NCBI GenBank assembly: GCA_022885665.1
Contig: JAGQDJ010000005.1
Span: forward strand, 372,001 to 436,000
DNA: 64,000 nucleotides
Reading direction: 5' to 3'
From: Triops longicaudatus
Taxonomy: Eukaryota > Arthropoda > Branchiopoda > Notostraca > Triopsidae
The notes under the pieces were generated by a model, which worked only from the letters and a program-made list of their open reading frames with translations, had not been told where the DNA came from and did no database searches. Shown here one piece after another: positions 10,801 through 23,584 of this stretch. How positions within the stretch are numbered: position 1 is the stretch's first letter; the number at the start of each line of letters is the position of its first letter. The position numbers and the translations under genes are program-made.

Positions 10801-13800
10801 TAGTCCATCTTACATTGAAGAAGCCCAGCAGCTGTTCCACCGGGACGAGTTTAGTAAAGCTGTGCAGGAATGGAACGCTGTCCGAGGCGAAGTGGTGCGC
10901 ATTGCATTGGAAAATATGCTGCTTCCACAATTGGCAAAAGAATTAAAAACAACGCTGACCACCGAAGCTCGCGAAGTCGTTGTTAAGGTATCCAAAACAG
11001 ACTTGCTTGAGTTTTTATTGCCATTTTTAACGATGTAAGAATGCCAGAGTTAGAAAGCGCAATTTAAGTTGGAAATGTACTAGTTTTTAAATTGTTAAAA
11101 CGTTTTTTGGTGTTTTCCTTAGGCATGTAGCCATAAATTGTATTCTTGGCTTAAAGTGGCACCGTACACCGTAAACTTTCCCGATGAAGTAGAAGACGAG
11201 TGGGATACACGTGATGGTTTACGTATCGCAGCAATTGCGTATGTTCCGGACTTGGAGCAGGCTGCCTTTGGCGTGTGTATTTCCCCATACGGCGAAGTAC
11301 TGGATCATATACGCTTACAGCACATCCTAAAGCGGAAAAACGCCTGGAAGGAGCAAGACAGAAATGCCAAAGAGTCCGACCTAAGAATTTTGCGCAGGTT
11401 TTTCTTGGCCCGCAAGCCACATGTGGTCGTTGTGGGCGGGGAATCGCGCGAAGCGATGAGCGTAATGGAAGACATTCGGTATGTTTTTACGTTCTTTAGA
11501 GTCAAATTAGCTCAGTTTTGTACTTCAGCAACTTTTATTACTGTTTTCCAACTTACAAATGAATTTTGTGTAGGGGAGTCTTGGCGCAGTTAGCGGAGGA
11601 TGAGCAGTTTCCGCCGATCGCGGTGGAGTTACTGGACAATTCTTTAGCCAAAGTCTACGCAAGTTCTGTGCGTGCCGAAACCGATTTCCGAGATTTCCCG
11701 CCATTGCTACGCGAAGCCATTTCTCTTGCGCGGCGTACACAAGATCCGTTATTGGAGTTTTCCCAGCTATGCGGCACGGAAGAAGAAATCTTGTGCTTGC
11801 GCTATCACCCTATGCAAGACCAACTGTCCAAGGAGGAGTTGCTTGAAGCTTTGTACTTGGAATTCGTCAACCGCACCAATGATGTTGGCGTGGACGTGAA
11901 TCGCTCTTTGACTTACCATCATACTTCTAACGTCCTGCAGTTTGTTTGCGGCCTGGGGAGCCGGAAAGCCCAAGCGCTTCTCAAAATCTTGAAGCAAACC
12001 AATCAGCGTCTAGAGAACCGAACGCAGTTAGTCACTTTGTGTCACATGGGACCAAAAGTGTTCATCAACTGCGCAGGTTTCATTAAAATTGATACCGCAT
12101 CCTTGGGAGATTCCACCGAAGCGTACGTCGAAGTATTGGACGGCACCCGCGTGCATCCTGAAACTTACGAATGGGCTCGAAAAATGGCAGTTGATGCACT
12201 CGAATATGATGACGAGGAAGCCAACCCAGCGGGTGCTCTGGAAGAAATTCTCGAATCCCCTGAGCGCCTTAAAGATCTCGATTTGGATGCTTTTGCGGAC
12301 GAATTAGAGCGCCAAGGTTTTGGAAATAAGAGTATTACGTTGTACGATATTCGCGCTGAGTTAAATCACCGTTACAAAGACTTGAGAACACCCTATCAAA
12401 GCCCTACCGCCGAGGAGGTGTTTAACATGCTGACCAAAGAAACACCCGAGACGTTTTACTTGGGAAAACTTATCATGTGCACCGTTTCAGGTACGTAGTT
12501 TTCTCTTCATTTCTTTTCTCTGAAGAAGATATTTCGAAGTATTCTGAGGAATAATACAATTAATGTTTACAGGATTCTCACATCGAAAACCGCAGCGCGA
12601 ACAGTTGGATCGAGCGAATCCTGTACGACAAGAAGATACGGGTTTGTGGCAATGTCCCTTTTGTTTGCAAGCCGATTTTCCTGACTTATCCGAAGTGTGG
12701 AATCACTTCGACGCCGGAGCATGCAGCGGCCAAGCCACGGGTGTGAAAGTTCAGTTGGACAACGGACTTTCGGGTTTCGTACCCATCAAGATGCTTTCCG
12801 ACTCAGAAGTGCGCCATCCCGAGCAAAGAGTCAAGCCCGGCATGACGGTCCATTGTCGGCTCATCAAGATTGACGTCGAAAAATTCCAGGTAAATATTCA
12901 AAATAAAATGCGGGAAATGTTTCTTTGCATTTTAACGTTGGCCGTAATTTTTCTCTGTATGTTTTTCCACACAAATGTTTCGTATTTTCTTCCTCCTATT
13001 GATTCTGTTAATATCTTAGGTGAGGGATCTTTTGTAAAAGTTAGCTATTTTCCGATTTTCTTCATGTGTAAACTCTCATTTTCCTTCATGTGTAAACTTC
13101 CATGTATTGCTTCCATGTTCGTTAGTTAGCTTTTTCTTAAAGTAATATGTCTTTGTATTTTTCCTAAGGTTTTGTTTTCTTTTCCCGATTTGCTTCATTT
13201 ATTAAAAACGTTATCGCTTTCTTTTGGTATTTTTTCGCTGCTTTTTCTTAAAAAAGAATGAATGTAATGGAACAATTATGAATGCTACTTGATTTTCTAT
13301 TTTCTATGAGTTGGTCCGTTTTTAAATATATTACATGTATTTATTTATTTTGGTTTAGGTTACATGTACTTGCCGGTCGTCTGACCTAAGGGACACGAAA
13401 GGTGAATGGCGGCCGCCCAAAGATCCGTACTATGATGCGAGTGCCGAAGAAAAGGCGACGAAATCGGCGGAAGATGCCATCCAGCAGAAACAGCGAACTT
13501 CGTACACCAAACGAGTCATCGTTCACCCTTCTTTCCACAACATCTCCTTCCATGAAGTTGAAAAGCTAATGGCAAAAATGGATCAAGGCGAAGTAATTGT
13601 CCGTCCGTCCTCCAAGGGCTCGGATCACTTAACCGTCACTTGGAAAGTCACGGAAGGCATATTGCAGCACATTGACGTCCGAGAAGAAGGCAAAGAAAAC
13701 GCATTCAGCTTGGGCCGTTCCCTCTGGGTTGGTGAAGAGGAGTTTGAAGATTTGGATGAAATTATCGCTCGCTACGTCAATCCTATGGCAGCCCACGCAC

Positions 13801-16033
13801 GCGACTTGATTAACTTCCGCTATTACAAGGACATCGGATCACAGAGTAAAGACAAGGATGCTTCCGCGCCGAATGCTACGCCCTCAACCAACCCGCCCAA
13901 GAGTTTTGAACGTGAAAAAGCGGAAGAATGGCTCCGAGAGGAGAGAAAGAAGAACGCAAGCAAGATTCATTACATCATGACGGCTTCAAGGGAGTTTCCC
14001 GGCAAGTTTATGCTCTCCTACATGCCAAGGAAAAACGCGCGGCACGAGTTCGTCACTGTCACGCCAGAGGGATTCCGGTTCCGGGGCCAAATCTTTGAAT
14101 CACTCGCGATGCTCTTCAAGTGGTTCAAGGAGCACTTTAGAGATCCAATTCCGGGCACGCCTACATCCAACAAAAGTGCTGTACCGGGAGGGGCTCGCAC
14201 TCCCTATATGAGCGGAATGACACCTCATATTGGCACGGCTGGCGGGGCGCCAGTTGCCGGCATGGCCACACCCCATTTTGCACAGGGCACTCCGGGATTC
14301 GCTGGATACTCTGCAACTACTGTACGTTTATCTTTCGTACTCAGCTTGAATGCCTTATAGCCACGGTTGAGTTGATGCTCTGATATAAAAAAAGACGTTG
14401 GAAACTCTTGCAGACGATTGGGCAAATACGGCTTAACCGTTATCAAAAGTTTTGAGACTGAAATTTTTATTAAAGTGTGCCGATGTGCTAACGAAGAGTT
14501 TTTACACAATTAGCGCTTGAACTATTGCAAAATTTAGCTTAAAAAATAATATTTTTTACACAAGCAGTAACTAAAACATTCTTCGACACCACACCCATTT
14601 TAAAAATAATGTTCGATAACAATAATTATAAACGGATAAGCCACTTGACTTACTAACTCAAGCTCCACCGTGGCCGAAATCCACCGTCCGTGTCATTTTA
14701 TATCATCCTTAGATGTTTTAGAAACGTAGTAATGTACTAATTTGCGTAAAAATTTTATTATTTCTTGTGATTCTAGCCATATACACCTTCGGGGCAAACA
14801 CCGTTTATGACGCCATATACCACGCCGCGATATCCCAGCACACCTGGTCAAGCTCCGCCCCCAACGCCGCCGCAACAGTATGGTACTTACGGGATGCCTG
14901 GTGCTACTTCAAATCCAGCGCTGCAGCAGCGCCAAGCCCAAGCAGCGGGACAGGTTTTCCGACAACCAGCTACGCCGACTAGAGGCGGTCAATATCCTTT
15001 CCAGCGTCCAGCGGCACCGCCCCAATCACCTGGTATGGCGAGCCCTTCATCAAGGGCTCGTCCGCCAAGCCAGCCTGGCGCTGTTGGGCATGGAGGTGGT
15101 CAAGAATCATCAGACTGGCGCGATGCAGCGGCAGCTTGGGCGTCAAGTACAAATGCGTCGCCGAAACCACGCCCTTCGAGTCAACCTGCTGCGCAGGGAC
15201 ACGGTGGAGGTAAAGAATCTGCCGATTGGCGGAATGCTGCCGCTGCCTGGGCGCAAAGCACCACGAGTCCGTCGACTAAATCACGCCCTGCAAGCCAAGC
15301 ATCATCTCAAGGACACACAAGCGGTGGAGGAAAAGAATCCGACGACTGGCGAAACGCGGCAGCAGCCTGGGCGCAAGGTAGCTCCCCGTCAACACGGTCA
15401 CGCCCTCCAAGCCAACCCGCGCCACAAGCTTCAGCTGGAAGTAAAGAATCTGACGACTGGCGAAACGCTGCAGCAGCTTGGTCGCAGAGTACCGCCCCAC
15501 CGTCACGGTCACGGCCTCCAAGCCAAGCCGCGCCTCAAGCTGCATCTGGAAGTAAAGAGACGGACGAATGGCGAAACGCTGCTGCAGCTTGGGCGCAGGG
15601 TAGTGGCCCTTCTCCCAGGTCACGCCCTCCGAGCCAGTCTGCGGCGCAAGGACATAGTGGTGGTGGAGGAGCTGGGAAGGAATCTTCGGATTGGCGAGAT
15701 GCAGCTGCCGCGTGGGCGGCCACTAGTAGCAGCCCGTCACCTAGGCAACGACTGCCGAGTCAACCTGCTGCTCAGGGAGATAGAGAAGGAGATTGGCGAG
15801 ATGCAGCTGCCGCTTGGGCGCAAGGTAGTAGCCGACGGGGCTCTGCAAGTGGAGGAGGGAATACTACCCCTCGGAGTGGTGGTCGTCCCGATGAAAGGCG
15901 AACTCCACGTTATGACGGAAGAGGGACACCACAGGGAGGACGAGCTTCCGCGACACCGAGATCAACACCTAGAACTATCAACAGTCCCAGGAATATGGAC
16001 ATCGGAGATGGTACACCCCTATATGATGAATGA
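7825..16033 (+). CDS. SUPT6H: Transcription elongation factor SPT6
   Basis: Thirteen exons: 7825-7863, 7945-8229, 8323-8445, 8727-8893, 8955-9189, 9245-9385, 9630-9950, 10016-10987, 11123-11478, 11574-12490, 12573-12889, 13359-14321 and 14777-16033. All are GT-AG and in frame, giving about 2030 residues. SPT6 is the nucleosome-binding elongation factor that travels with RNA polymerase II. Seen in order: a highly acidic, Glu/Asp-rich N-terminus; a core with the NLGVKLQR and PERMQLR segments; a YqgF-like and helix-hairpin-helix region in exons 9-10; an S1 RNA-binding domain (GFVPIKMLSDSEV, residues ~1235-1300); and tandem SH2 domains (RTSYTKRVIVHPSF and EVIVRPSSKGSDHL, residues ~1335-1540) that bind the phosphorylated polymerase linker. 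The C-terminus is Ser/Pro/Gly-rich with seven repeats of a DWRxAAAAWA motif, making the protein about 300 residues longer than vertebrate SPT6. Confidence 0.95.
15080..15850 (+). repeat. Coding tandem repeat array in the SPT6 C-terminus
   Basis: Seven units carry the core [D/E]WR[D/N]AAAAW[A/S], with cores starting near 15113, 15224, 15344, 15455, 15566, 15689 and 15791, a spacing of 102-123 bases (34-41 codons). Between cores are linkers rich in S, P, R, G and Q, typically containing RPPSQ or RPSSQ followed by a Gly run and KES. The frame is preserved and the Trp and Ala codons are conserved while linkers vary, as expected if the cores are under selection. Confidence 0.9.
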
Positions 16034-16919
16034 CCCTGAAGGCTGTTTAGCGCATTACATGATCATAATAACAGTAAAAACGAACTGGTTTCGCGTCTCT
16101 ATTTCACCCTTTTTTCATTGACTAGTGGAATGCGAGCAGTTATAAGGAAGTTTTGTATTTCATTAAGTCGTAGGTTATTGGACCGCAAATAGCTACTCGC
16201 CTCTTAATACACTGGCTAAAGGTTTGTAGCTTGACTCATTCTTTATTTTAGCGGGAGTCAGTACGTTAATGTAATATTTTTGTAGGCCACTGACACGAAT
16301 TCATCAATTTTCTTACGCCGAGTTTCCACTGACGAGGTGCGCAAGTCATACAAATAACAGTTGGCTCACACAGACGTGCAATTCAAATGGGGTTGATGCT
16401 GATACTCGTTCAACTTTATTCGCACAACATGTCAGTGGGAACTCGACATAATCCCTTATAAACTTCTCGTTCTTATGACTGGCTCCGTCTTTTCTGATCG
16501 TACAGTGGTAAATAAACCAATTAACGTGTAATGGTACGAATAGGTCCACTCAAGGAGAAAAGTACCGATCATAGAATAATCCTCAACCATACCGGTACTT
16601 AGGGATGACCTGATAGGGCTGCTGGATCAGTGACCGGACTGAGGCTCAGTTCGCAAGTCGGCCAATAGGTGGCGGCTACTACCTCTGTTTTGATTGTATT
16701 ATCCAGAAATTACGAGTGTTTCAGTCGGTGTTTTACCCTGGGACAAAAACTTGTGATCATCGTACACGTGTGTTCCTCTTGTTCGATTATTTTTAGCTTA
16801 CGGTCACAATAAAGAAATTTTCTATTCAGGTAATTGTATTGGTGTATTCCTTTTTCTTCAACCAAGTTCTGTTTTCAAATTACGACTGTTAATTCGTTTT
16901 AGACATTTGGACGCGTAAA
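16034..16919. other. SPT6 3' region and promoter/5' leader of the HCFC1R1-like gene
   Basis: This gene-free stretch holds AATAAA at 16511-16516 and 16808-16813. It also contains a probable untranslated exon: TTCAG followed by GTAATT near 16829 could be a donor, and the TTCGTTTTAG ending at 16902 could be the acceptor just before the start codon. Nothing else coding was seen. Confidence 0.35.
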
Positions 16920-18382
16920 ATGATGCACCAGGGTCACGGATGCCAGGGTAGGAGCCCAGTCTACCCTTCTCCGGCATCAAATCTTCCTTTATCAAGTGCT
17001 GCTTATAATCCAGTGTCTTCAACTTGGAGCCAAGCGCCGCCTATTCAGATGCCATGGGCTTTTCCCTTCCACCAGAGCGACGGCATTGTCCGTTTTTCCG
17101 CTGAACCTACTCTAGTAGCGCCTCAGATTCCATTAACAACTTTAAGCAGTTGGGTGCCGGCCGACAGTTACAATGGCGAATGGATTCCGCGCGTTTCCAA
17201 ACGTAAACCTGATGAAGATGCCTGGGTCGGGTACGTAATACCCTCATGAATGCTTTGTTAATTTGCTGACTATTACAAGATTATTGGGAGAAAACATTGT
17301 TTGCTTCTCTGTTCTACGCATTTAGTTCTTTTGTAAAGTAGTCTTTGTCTTTGGACTCCTTGTTATGAAAGAAGAAAATCTTTCAGGCCCTACGGGACCC
17401 TATAAATCATGTTCTGTGTGTGTCGTTTTCTAACGATTTGTGTACGTTTGTTGTTGATGTTCATTTTTAGGCCTGCGCGAAAGCAGCTTTTAACAGAAGA
17501 GAAAATGGCTGAGAACATGAGTCGTTTAAACATCACCAGTCCACCGCCTGACTCAGATCTTGACGGCGCCTTCGAGAGAGGTCCTTCTTCAGTGAAGGAG
17601 ATTGCACCAGTTGATGTGGATTACGATGAGCTTCAGGGACCCAAACTTATCCTTTCAGACGAAATCAAAAGTATTGTTGCAGATCCTCCCTTACCTCTCA
17701 GTTTCTTGGAGAACATGAAAATGCAGAAACCTACGTTGGCTGTTGTGTTATGGAAGCCACCTGCAGGCGCCGTTAATGATATCGCGTTCAACTCAGGCGA
17801 AGAAACTGCGGGGTCTTCCACAACTTCGAATCATTCCGTGGTGAGGAATGAAGATGAGGAAACATTGGAAGAAGATTTTGATCTAGATAATAATAATTCC
17901 TCGAGCTTAAATCTCAATGCCACAACGAGGTAATTAACTCTATCTATTGAAAAATGTTGCACCGTAATCAAAAGGTTGCATTTTTTTTCATTTTTTTAAA
18001 CATACCAACGAATGTATGGTGTATTACGAAAGATATTGAAAGAAAGTAATCAAATAATAGTTTGAAAAGTTGCCTTGCATTAGTTCAAAACTTTGACACG
18101 CAGAAAAAAAAGAGTACATAAAACACAAATGTAGCGAGAAAGACTGACTGGGGACCGAGACTCCCACTTAAACGCGAAATGGATAACCTTTTTTTGCACC
18201 TTCAGTTATTTTGTCTGCAATTGTAGTTATTCATTATTGCAGTTATTCATTATTTATTATTGCAGTAATTGTATTTCAGAATTTCGATGTAGATCTTACA
18301 TTCTCGTATCTAATTAATACATTTTTGATTTAGGAACCCAACGCCTGTAGGAGATTTGGAAATGGCCGACGAACTTTCATGA
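16920..18382 (+). CDS. HCFC1R1 (HPIP)-like protein
   Basis: Three exons (16920-17230, 17471-17929, 18334-18382 ending TGA) give 272 residues with clean GT-AG junctions. The centre reads SKRKPDEDAW followed by RKQLLTEEKMAENMSRL. This resembles the conserved core of vertebrate HCFC1R1 (HPIP), a small protein that binds host cell factor 1 and promotes its nuclear export. A later segment, VLWKPP, resembles that family's conserved LLWRYP-type motif. The protein is about twice the length of human HCFC1R1. The N-terminus is Ser/Pro-rich and the C-terminus acidic (EDEETLEEDFDLD). No classical (D/E)HxY HCF-binding tetrapeptide was found. The assignment is from memory of short motifs, so it is tentative. 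The product may be a nuclear-cytoplasmic adaptor. Confidence 0.5.
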
Positions 18383-19027
18383 ATGATCATTGCGCGTGAA
18401 TGAAGTTCAGTAGAAACTGGTACGGTTACTATGTTGTTTGAGTGTTCAGTCTTACCAGTTTTTTACGGACTCTTTGAGAGAGTGTTTTTATTTTCGTTCT
18501 TATTTGCGTAGTTCGATGAATGTGTATGAGGCATGTGTTTTGACAAATGCGTTCATTTTTGTAAGAGTTAATATACGATAATTAAGCATTCAGACGTTCT
18601 GAAATTCCTGGTTAATCCCCCCCCCCCCCACACACTGAAAAAAAAAATGAAAATATTCGGAAGAACCGGATGGCGGAAGCCTAATGGGAATGGGCTTGCA
18701 TTGCTCTTAGTCCCTGAGTAAACCAACACAAGATCCAACGCTCGTTGAAACAGTGACTTCTGAAGAAAAATATTCTCCGAGTTTCATTATTTTTCCCAAC
18801 CGGTGTATAGCCACATTTTCATGAATTAAGTTCTTGATTCAGGTACGGGCATTCTTTATTTTGTTTTAGGATCCGGCTCTCATTGTTTACGTTAAAAAAA
18901 AATTGTGCTGCGTACAGTTTTGTACTGTAACTTGGAAGGTTTAAATTTTATGTAGGAGGGTAGCTTAGATAATTTTAAAATAGTGTAGTGCGGGAATAAA
19001 AAATTGCTCTCTTTTCTAGTGTGCAAA
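18383..19027. other. Spacer between HCFC1R1-like gene and GGNBP2
   Basis: This spacer contains a poly-C run near 18617-18629, followed by an A-rich run. Two same-strand genes flank it, so it should hold the 3' end of one and the promoter of the next. No TATA box or RNA gene was recognised. Confidence 0.4.
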
Positions 19028-22000
19028 ATGGCCAAGCTTATTTCATTATACAGAGATGATACACCAACATTAGGAAAGAGGGAATTGCCAATCCACGTCG
19101 ACGAAAATGTTTCTGTAAGTTTGTTTTATTCTCACAGATACATTAAGGAGAAGTAACTTATGAGTAAAAAATTTAGATGGTTATGCGGCTGCCGGACATT
19201 GGCGTCTCCAACCGTTCTTGTAAGCCCAAAGGCTCAGATTTTGACGCCTTTTCGGACAAGTGCACCACTTTGTCCCAATATGAGTTTTCCAAGGCTTTGG
19301 TCGTCTCGAGCAAAGATGTCTTCAACATTCTGGGTCAGTCAGTTCCTTGCGTTGGTTGTCGCCGCAGGTAAAGAAACACTAAGCTACTGTTTTCTTTGAC
19401 AACTTCCAAGTACAACTTACGTACCAGTTATCCAATTTAGTGTGGAACGGTTGTATTGGGATATGGTAGAATCAAAGCACACTGCCCTTCATCCAGTCAC
19501 GTTGTTGCCAGACAATCTTGTAAGCATTAGTCAAGAGTACGTGGGGACGAAGTCCAGTCTCTATAGCTTGCTGTGTCACCACGGGTGGGATTTTTTTTTT
19601 CTCATTTGTAGTATTATTTTCTACCGAATGAAGCGTTTAAACGCTCTTGCTCGCGTTATCTTCTTCCATGAAAACGCTCGTATTTGCTTGTAGGTCACGG
19701 TTGAATAAAGTGAGTCCGAGTCAAGGGAAAGGAAGTCGTCAAACACGTCGTTGTGGCTTGCATTCCTTAGAATCCCATCGTAATAAAGGTATTGGTTGGT
19801 GGCGTTCGTTGTGGGACTCGATGGCCCCGGATTGTAAAGAAGAAATGGCCCTTTTGGAATCGGAACAGTTGCTCGAAACCTTGGAAGCCTATTTACAAAA
19901 ACATCGGTAAGATAATCAAAATATTTTTCATCTATTTATTTTACAATCTCTGACCTTCGTTTCTGTTTGTCCTTTTGACGCTTAATTAGAATTTTAGGGT
20001 AAATTTATGTCTTCGTGTTAAGCAAGGAATATCTGATTAAGAAATTCTTTTAGCTTTTGTCCGGAGTGCCGATTGAAAGTCCACAGAGCGTTTAATTTAC
20101 TCATGGGAGAAAAAGAGGGTGATGGGGATAAAGGTTTTAAGCCTATCCTCTACTTGGGTTTGAAGGCATGTCCAGCTGAAAAACATTTGCACATTCAAAG
20201 CAATGTAGACTACCTCGCATTGTTACTAGCTCGAGCTGAACCTGAAATGACTGGCGGGTGAGAATCTTTCGGAATAGTTTGGTTGTTTTGTACTGATCGG
20301 TTTCTGCGCTTCGGCTTTTAGGGCTGGGCGGAGGGAGCGACATGCCAAGTCCATGGAAATTGCCCAAGAAGAAGTTGTCACATGCGTCGGCATTTGTTTG
20401 TTAGAAAGGCTACAAAGGTTACATCAACGGGTCAAAGAAGAAGAACAAGCCGCGGATTTGTTACTGGTTGCTTCTCTGGCCGCGTTGAAACAATCTTTCG
20501 AAATTGCAGTGGAAAACAAAAGGGGCGTATCACAGGTACGATCTTACTAGCATTCGTTTTCCTGAGTACCGTCACAGGCCTGGTGATGTCATAGTTTAAG
20601 TCAGAAAAACTGAAATTTACCGAACGGTGTTTTTTTTTTTTTTTTTTTTCACCTGGGCTAAAAACGGGGAGGAGAGTAATAACAGACTAGGTTACCGCAT
20701 TATGTTATATTTTGGAGATAATGCGTTTTCATACGATTTCTTCAATGGTCGCCAAACTCGTTCAAATGCCCATTGCTGTCGCGTAAGCTATAGCTTCCAA
20801 ATAGCCTTGGATTTTTTTTCTGTACTGTACACTAGTCTAGACGGAAAACTACTACTGGATGTTCAGTTTAACATATTTTGTTCAAGTTATCAGAGTGTAT
20901 TGTGAAAGTACAAGGGAGAAGAAAAAAGGAGGAGATGGTGGTTTTGACTACCTTATTACAATGGAGGGCAGGGTAGTAAGACATCAAACATTATTTTTTT
21001 GTAATTGATACTGTAATTTCAACTTCCCTTTTGGCAATCCTTTTTGCCTTGTATCTTGAGTTGTATTATTATTGTTAATTCTCGTAATCTTTAATTTCTA
21101 TATAGAATTTAACTAATTGCTTCTGTCCTTTTGCATTCATGTAAAAACTGTATCATTATCTGCAGAGCCACGATTTTGGTTCGGGATAAATAGGCAATTG
21201 GACATTTTGATAATTCGCCTGTATTCATTGTTATGAGACAAAAATTTCAGGGTGGTTGTGGCAGTAAACCCTCAGCCCCCTCTGGGTAAAAGAATGCGTG
21301 TAATTTATTTTTATAAAAAGAAAATCCTAGTATCCTAGTTCCTTGATAAGTAGTCCGTAATTGATAAGTAATTCTCTCTTATGATTGTTCTGTCTTTTGC
21401 TTTTTTAAGGGAGTCAAATACCCATTACCTGCCCTGTTGAACGAAACTTTTACTATTACTTATATGAGCAGAAAAACTGCCAAATCGTAATGGTCCCTTG
21501 TGTTGATGAGTTCCCTCAGGTACCTTCAGTAAACGTTGAAGGGAATGTAATTAGTACACATCACCAATGATAATGCCCGCATTTGACCGAATGTCAGCCC
21601 CTTTCCCTTTCGAATTCGACGCTTGCAGCAGAAAGGTTAAGGAACACTTAGGAGGGATTATGTCAACTTACGATTATTTGCTGACAATCAGTCTCGAAGG
21701 GGCTGCTGACCTCAAGCTAAACCTAAAAGCCCATAGGTATTTTCCACCAGTGTGGCATTAATAATTTTCTATTAGTGAAGAATGAGGTGAGAACACGTTT
21801 GGGCACAGTTTTAGACTTTTTTGGTACCTATAGTTAAATACTTCTTGAAAAACGTGGCAGGTAGATGCAGTGTAGTAATTGTCAGGCGAGAGTCTGAGGA
21901 CGATCACATACCAAGTGGAACAGCACAAAACTCCTAAATTTTTATGTAATTGTTGGAATCCCGTCCGTCGAATTTGGTGACCATTTTCTGTATACAAGTG

Positions 22001-23353
22001 TAAGTTCTCTTTATTAGAAGCGTATCTTTCAGTAACAGAACCGCTTCGTCTGTGTCGAAGGGGTGAATTTGTCTAACAATAATAGTACGCTATCCCGGAT
22101 GAATATTGAAACTTTCAAGCACAGACCGAAAGAAACATTTGTCGTTTATCCTAATTTTATAGTAGCTTTATATTAGCGTGTGTACGAATGAAGTCGCGAT
22201 ACAAGAGTGACAAACCCTTTGAAGTCTGTACTGAGATTTGCAGTGCATATGATGGTAACAAATCCCAGGTTATTTTTAACCTCGCGATAACTTACGTGGA
22301 ATGGAAATTCTGTGCTGAAGACGATTTCTTAGTTTAGTTATAGATTGAATTAGTTCGTCCTCAATGACGCAAATAGAACATTCATAGAGTTTTTATTTCT
22401 AGTTGGAACTCTTGTGTGAAGAGTTAAGTCGTGAAGAAGAAGCGGAGAAACAACGAAAGGAGCAAAAACGGTTGAAACGACGCAAGCGCCGTGGAAAGAA
22501 AGAAATGGCCACGCCTAAATCTAATGTTGAAGGTGATGAAGATGAGGATGCCGGTCACGGTAGTTATCCTGCGTCGTGTGAAGAGAAATGCATAGACGAA
22601 CTGAACAATGTGCATTGCACGACAGATAAGAAGCTCAAGAACAAGACTCCGCCCAATACCACAGTAGAAGCATCTCCGTCCTTGGAGGCTGATGCTCCTT
22701 GTCCTGCCAGTCTGGAGTACCGGAGAATGTTCTACTACGAAAGGAACTCCTCGTCCAGGGACTCCTACTCGCCTCCGCCCTCTTCTACCTCACCACCGCC
22801 CACGAGTCGAGATTCTGGTTATGCATGTAATGGCTTTGGCGCGGGCCATTCCTGTGATTGCTCACAAACCTCACCAGAAGGCTCGGATATTGCGTGTGGT
22901 GATGGGCTGTGTTGTCACGATGATGGGAAGACGGAAGAAAAATGTGGGGCTGTTAACAATAATGTGGAAGAAGAGGAGGAATCTTCAGCGCATCTGTGTA
23001 AAACATGCGGAAGCGCGGGGCAGACGTTAAGTTTACAGCAGATGCTTGAGGTTCGTGTCGTGAAGTTACTATTACTAGGGTCGATTTTGTGCTACATCCT
23101 AAAAAATATTCCGAGTGGCATATCTAAGTTCGTTATGATTAAAAAGACCATTTCTTTTCTTTAGGAGTCTTGTTCATGTGATGGCGATGACGAAGACGCG
23201 ATCAGTTACATTCCTGACGAGGAAGTGGCGGCATTCAAGAATCGGCTTTGTCACGTGACGCAGGAGCGGCAGCGTTTGCGGAACGTCTTGAAACAACGTT
23301 TCGCACTCTTATGCCAGCAACGGAAAAGCGACCAAGATTTTGTTCAGATATGA
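19028..23353 (+). CDS. GGNBP2: Gametogenetin-binding protein 2
   Basis: Eight exons: 19028-19114, 19177-19367, 19441-19584, 19694-19906, 20054-20257, 20322-20535, 22403-23050 and 23165-23353 (TGA), giving 629 residues with frame kept at every GT-AG junction. GGNBP2 is a conserved cysteine-containing protein with roles in spermatogenesis and growth control; its biochemical activity is poorly defined. Seen directly: the conserved N-terminus (MAKLISLYRDDTPTLGKREL), a CVGCRRSVERLYW segment, and the CPECRLKVHRAFNLLMGEKE motif, which look like paired metal-binding cysteines. A Glu/Lys-rich coiled coil (LSREEEAEKQRKEQKRLKRR) and a Ser/Pro/Cys-rich middle follow. The C-terminal helix ends in RLRNVLKQRFALLCQQRK, as in vertebrate homologues. 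Intron 6 (20536-22402) is by far the longest, with a ~23-base T run at ~20628; I see no gene in it. Confidence 0.92.
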
Positions 23354-23584
23354 AAAAGCTCGAAATTGAAATGCAACGGAAAAAACACCAAAACAAAACG
23401 TTCTATTTTGTTACCCAGTAACATCCCATTCCCCTTCCGTCTTCGCTTGGGTAAATACACAGTTCGTTCAAGGGTCGTTCTTTTAGTTTGCGTCTACTTT
23501 CTTTGTATTCATTACTCGTTTCTTTACATTTTCTGCTCATTATAGGGATGTTGTATTTAATGTAAGACAATTACCTAACATTTT

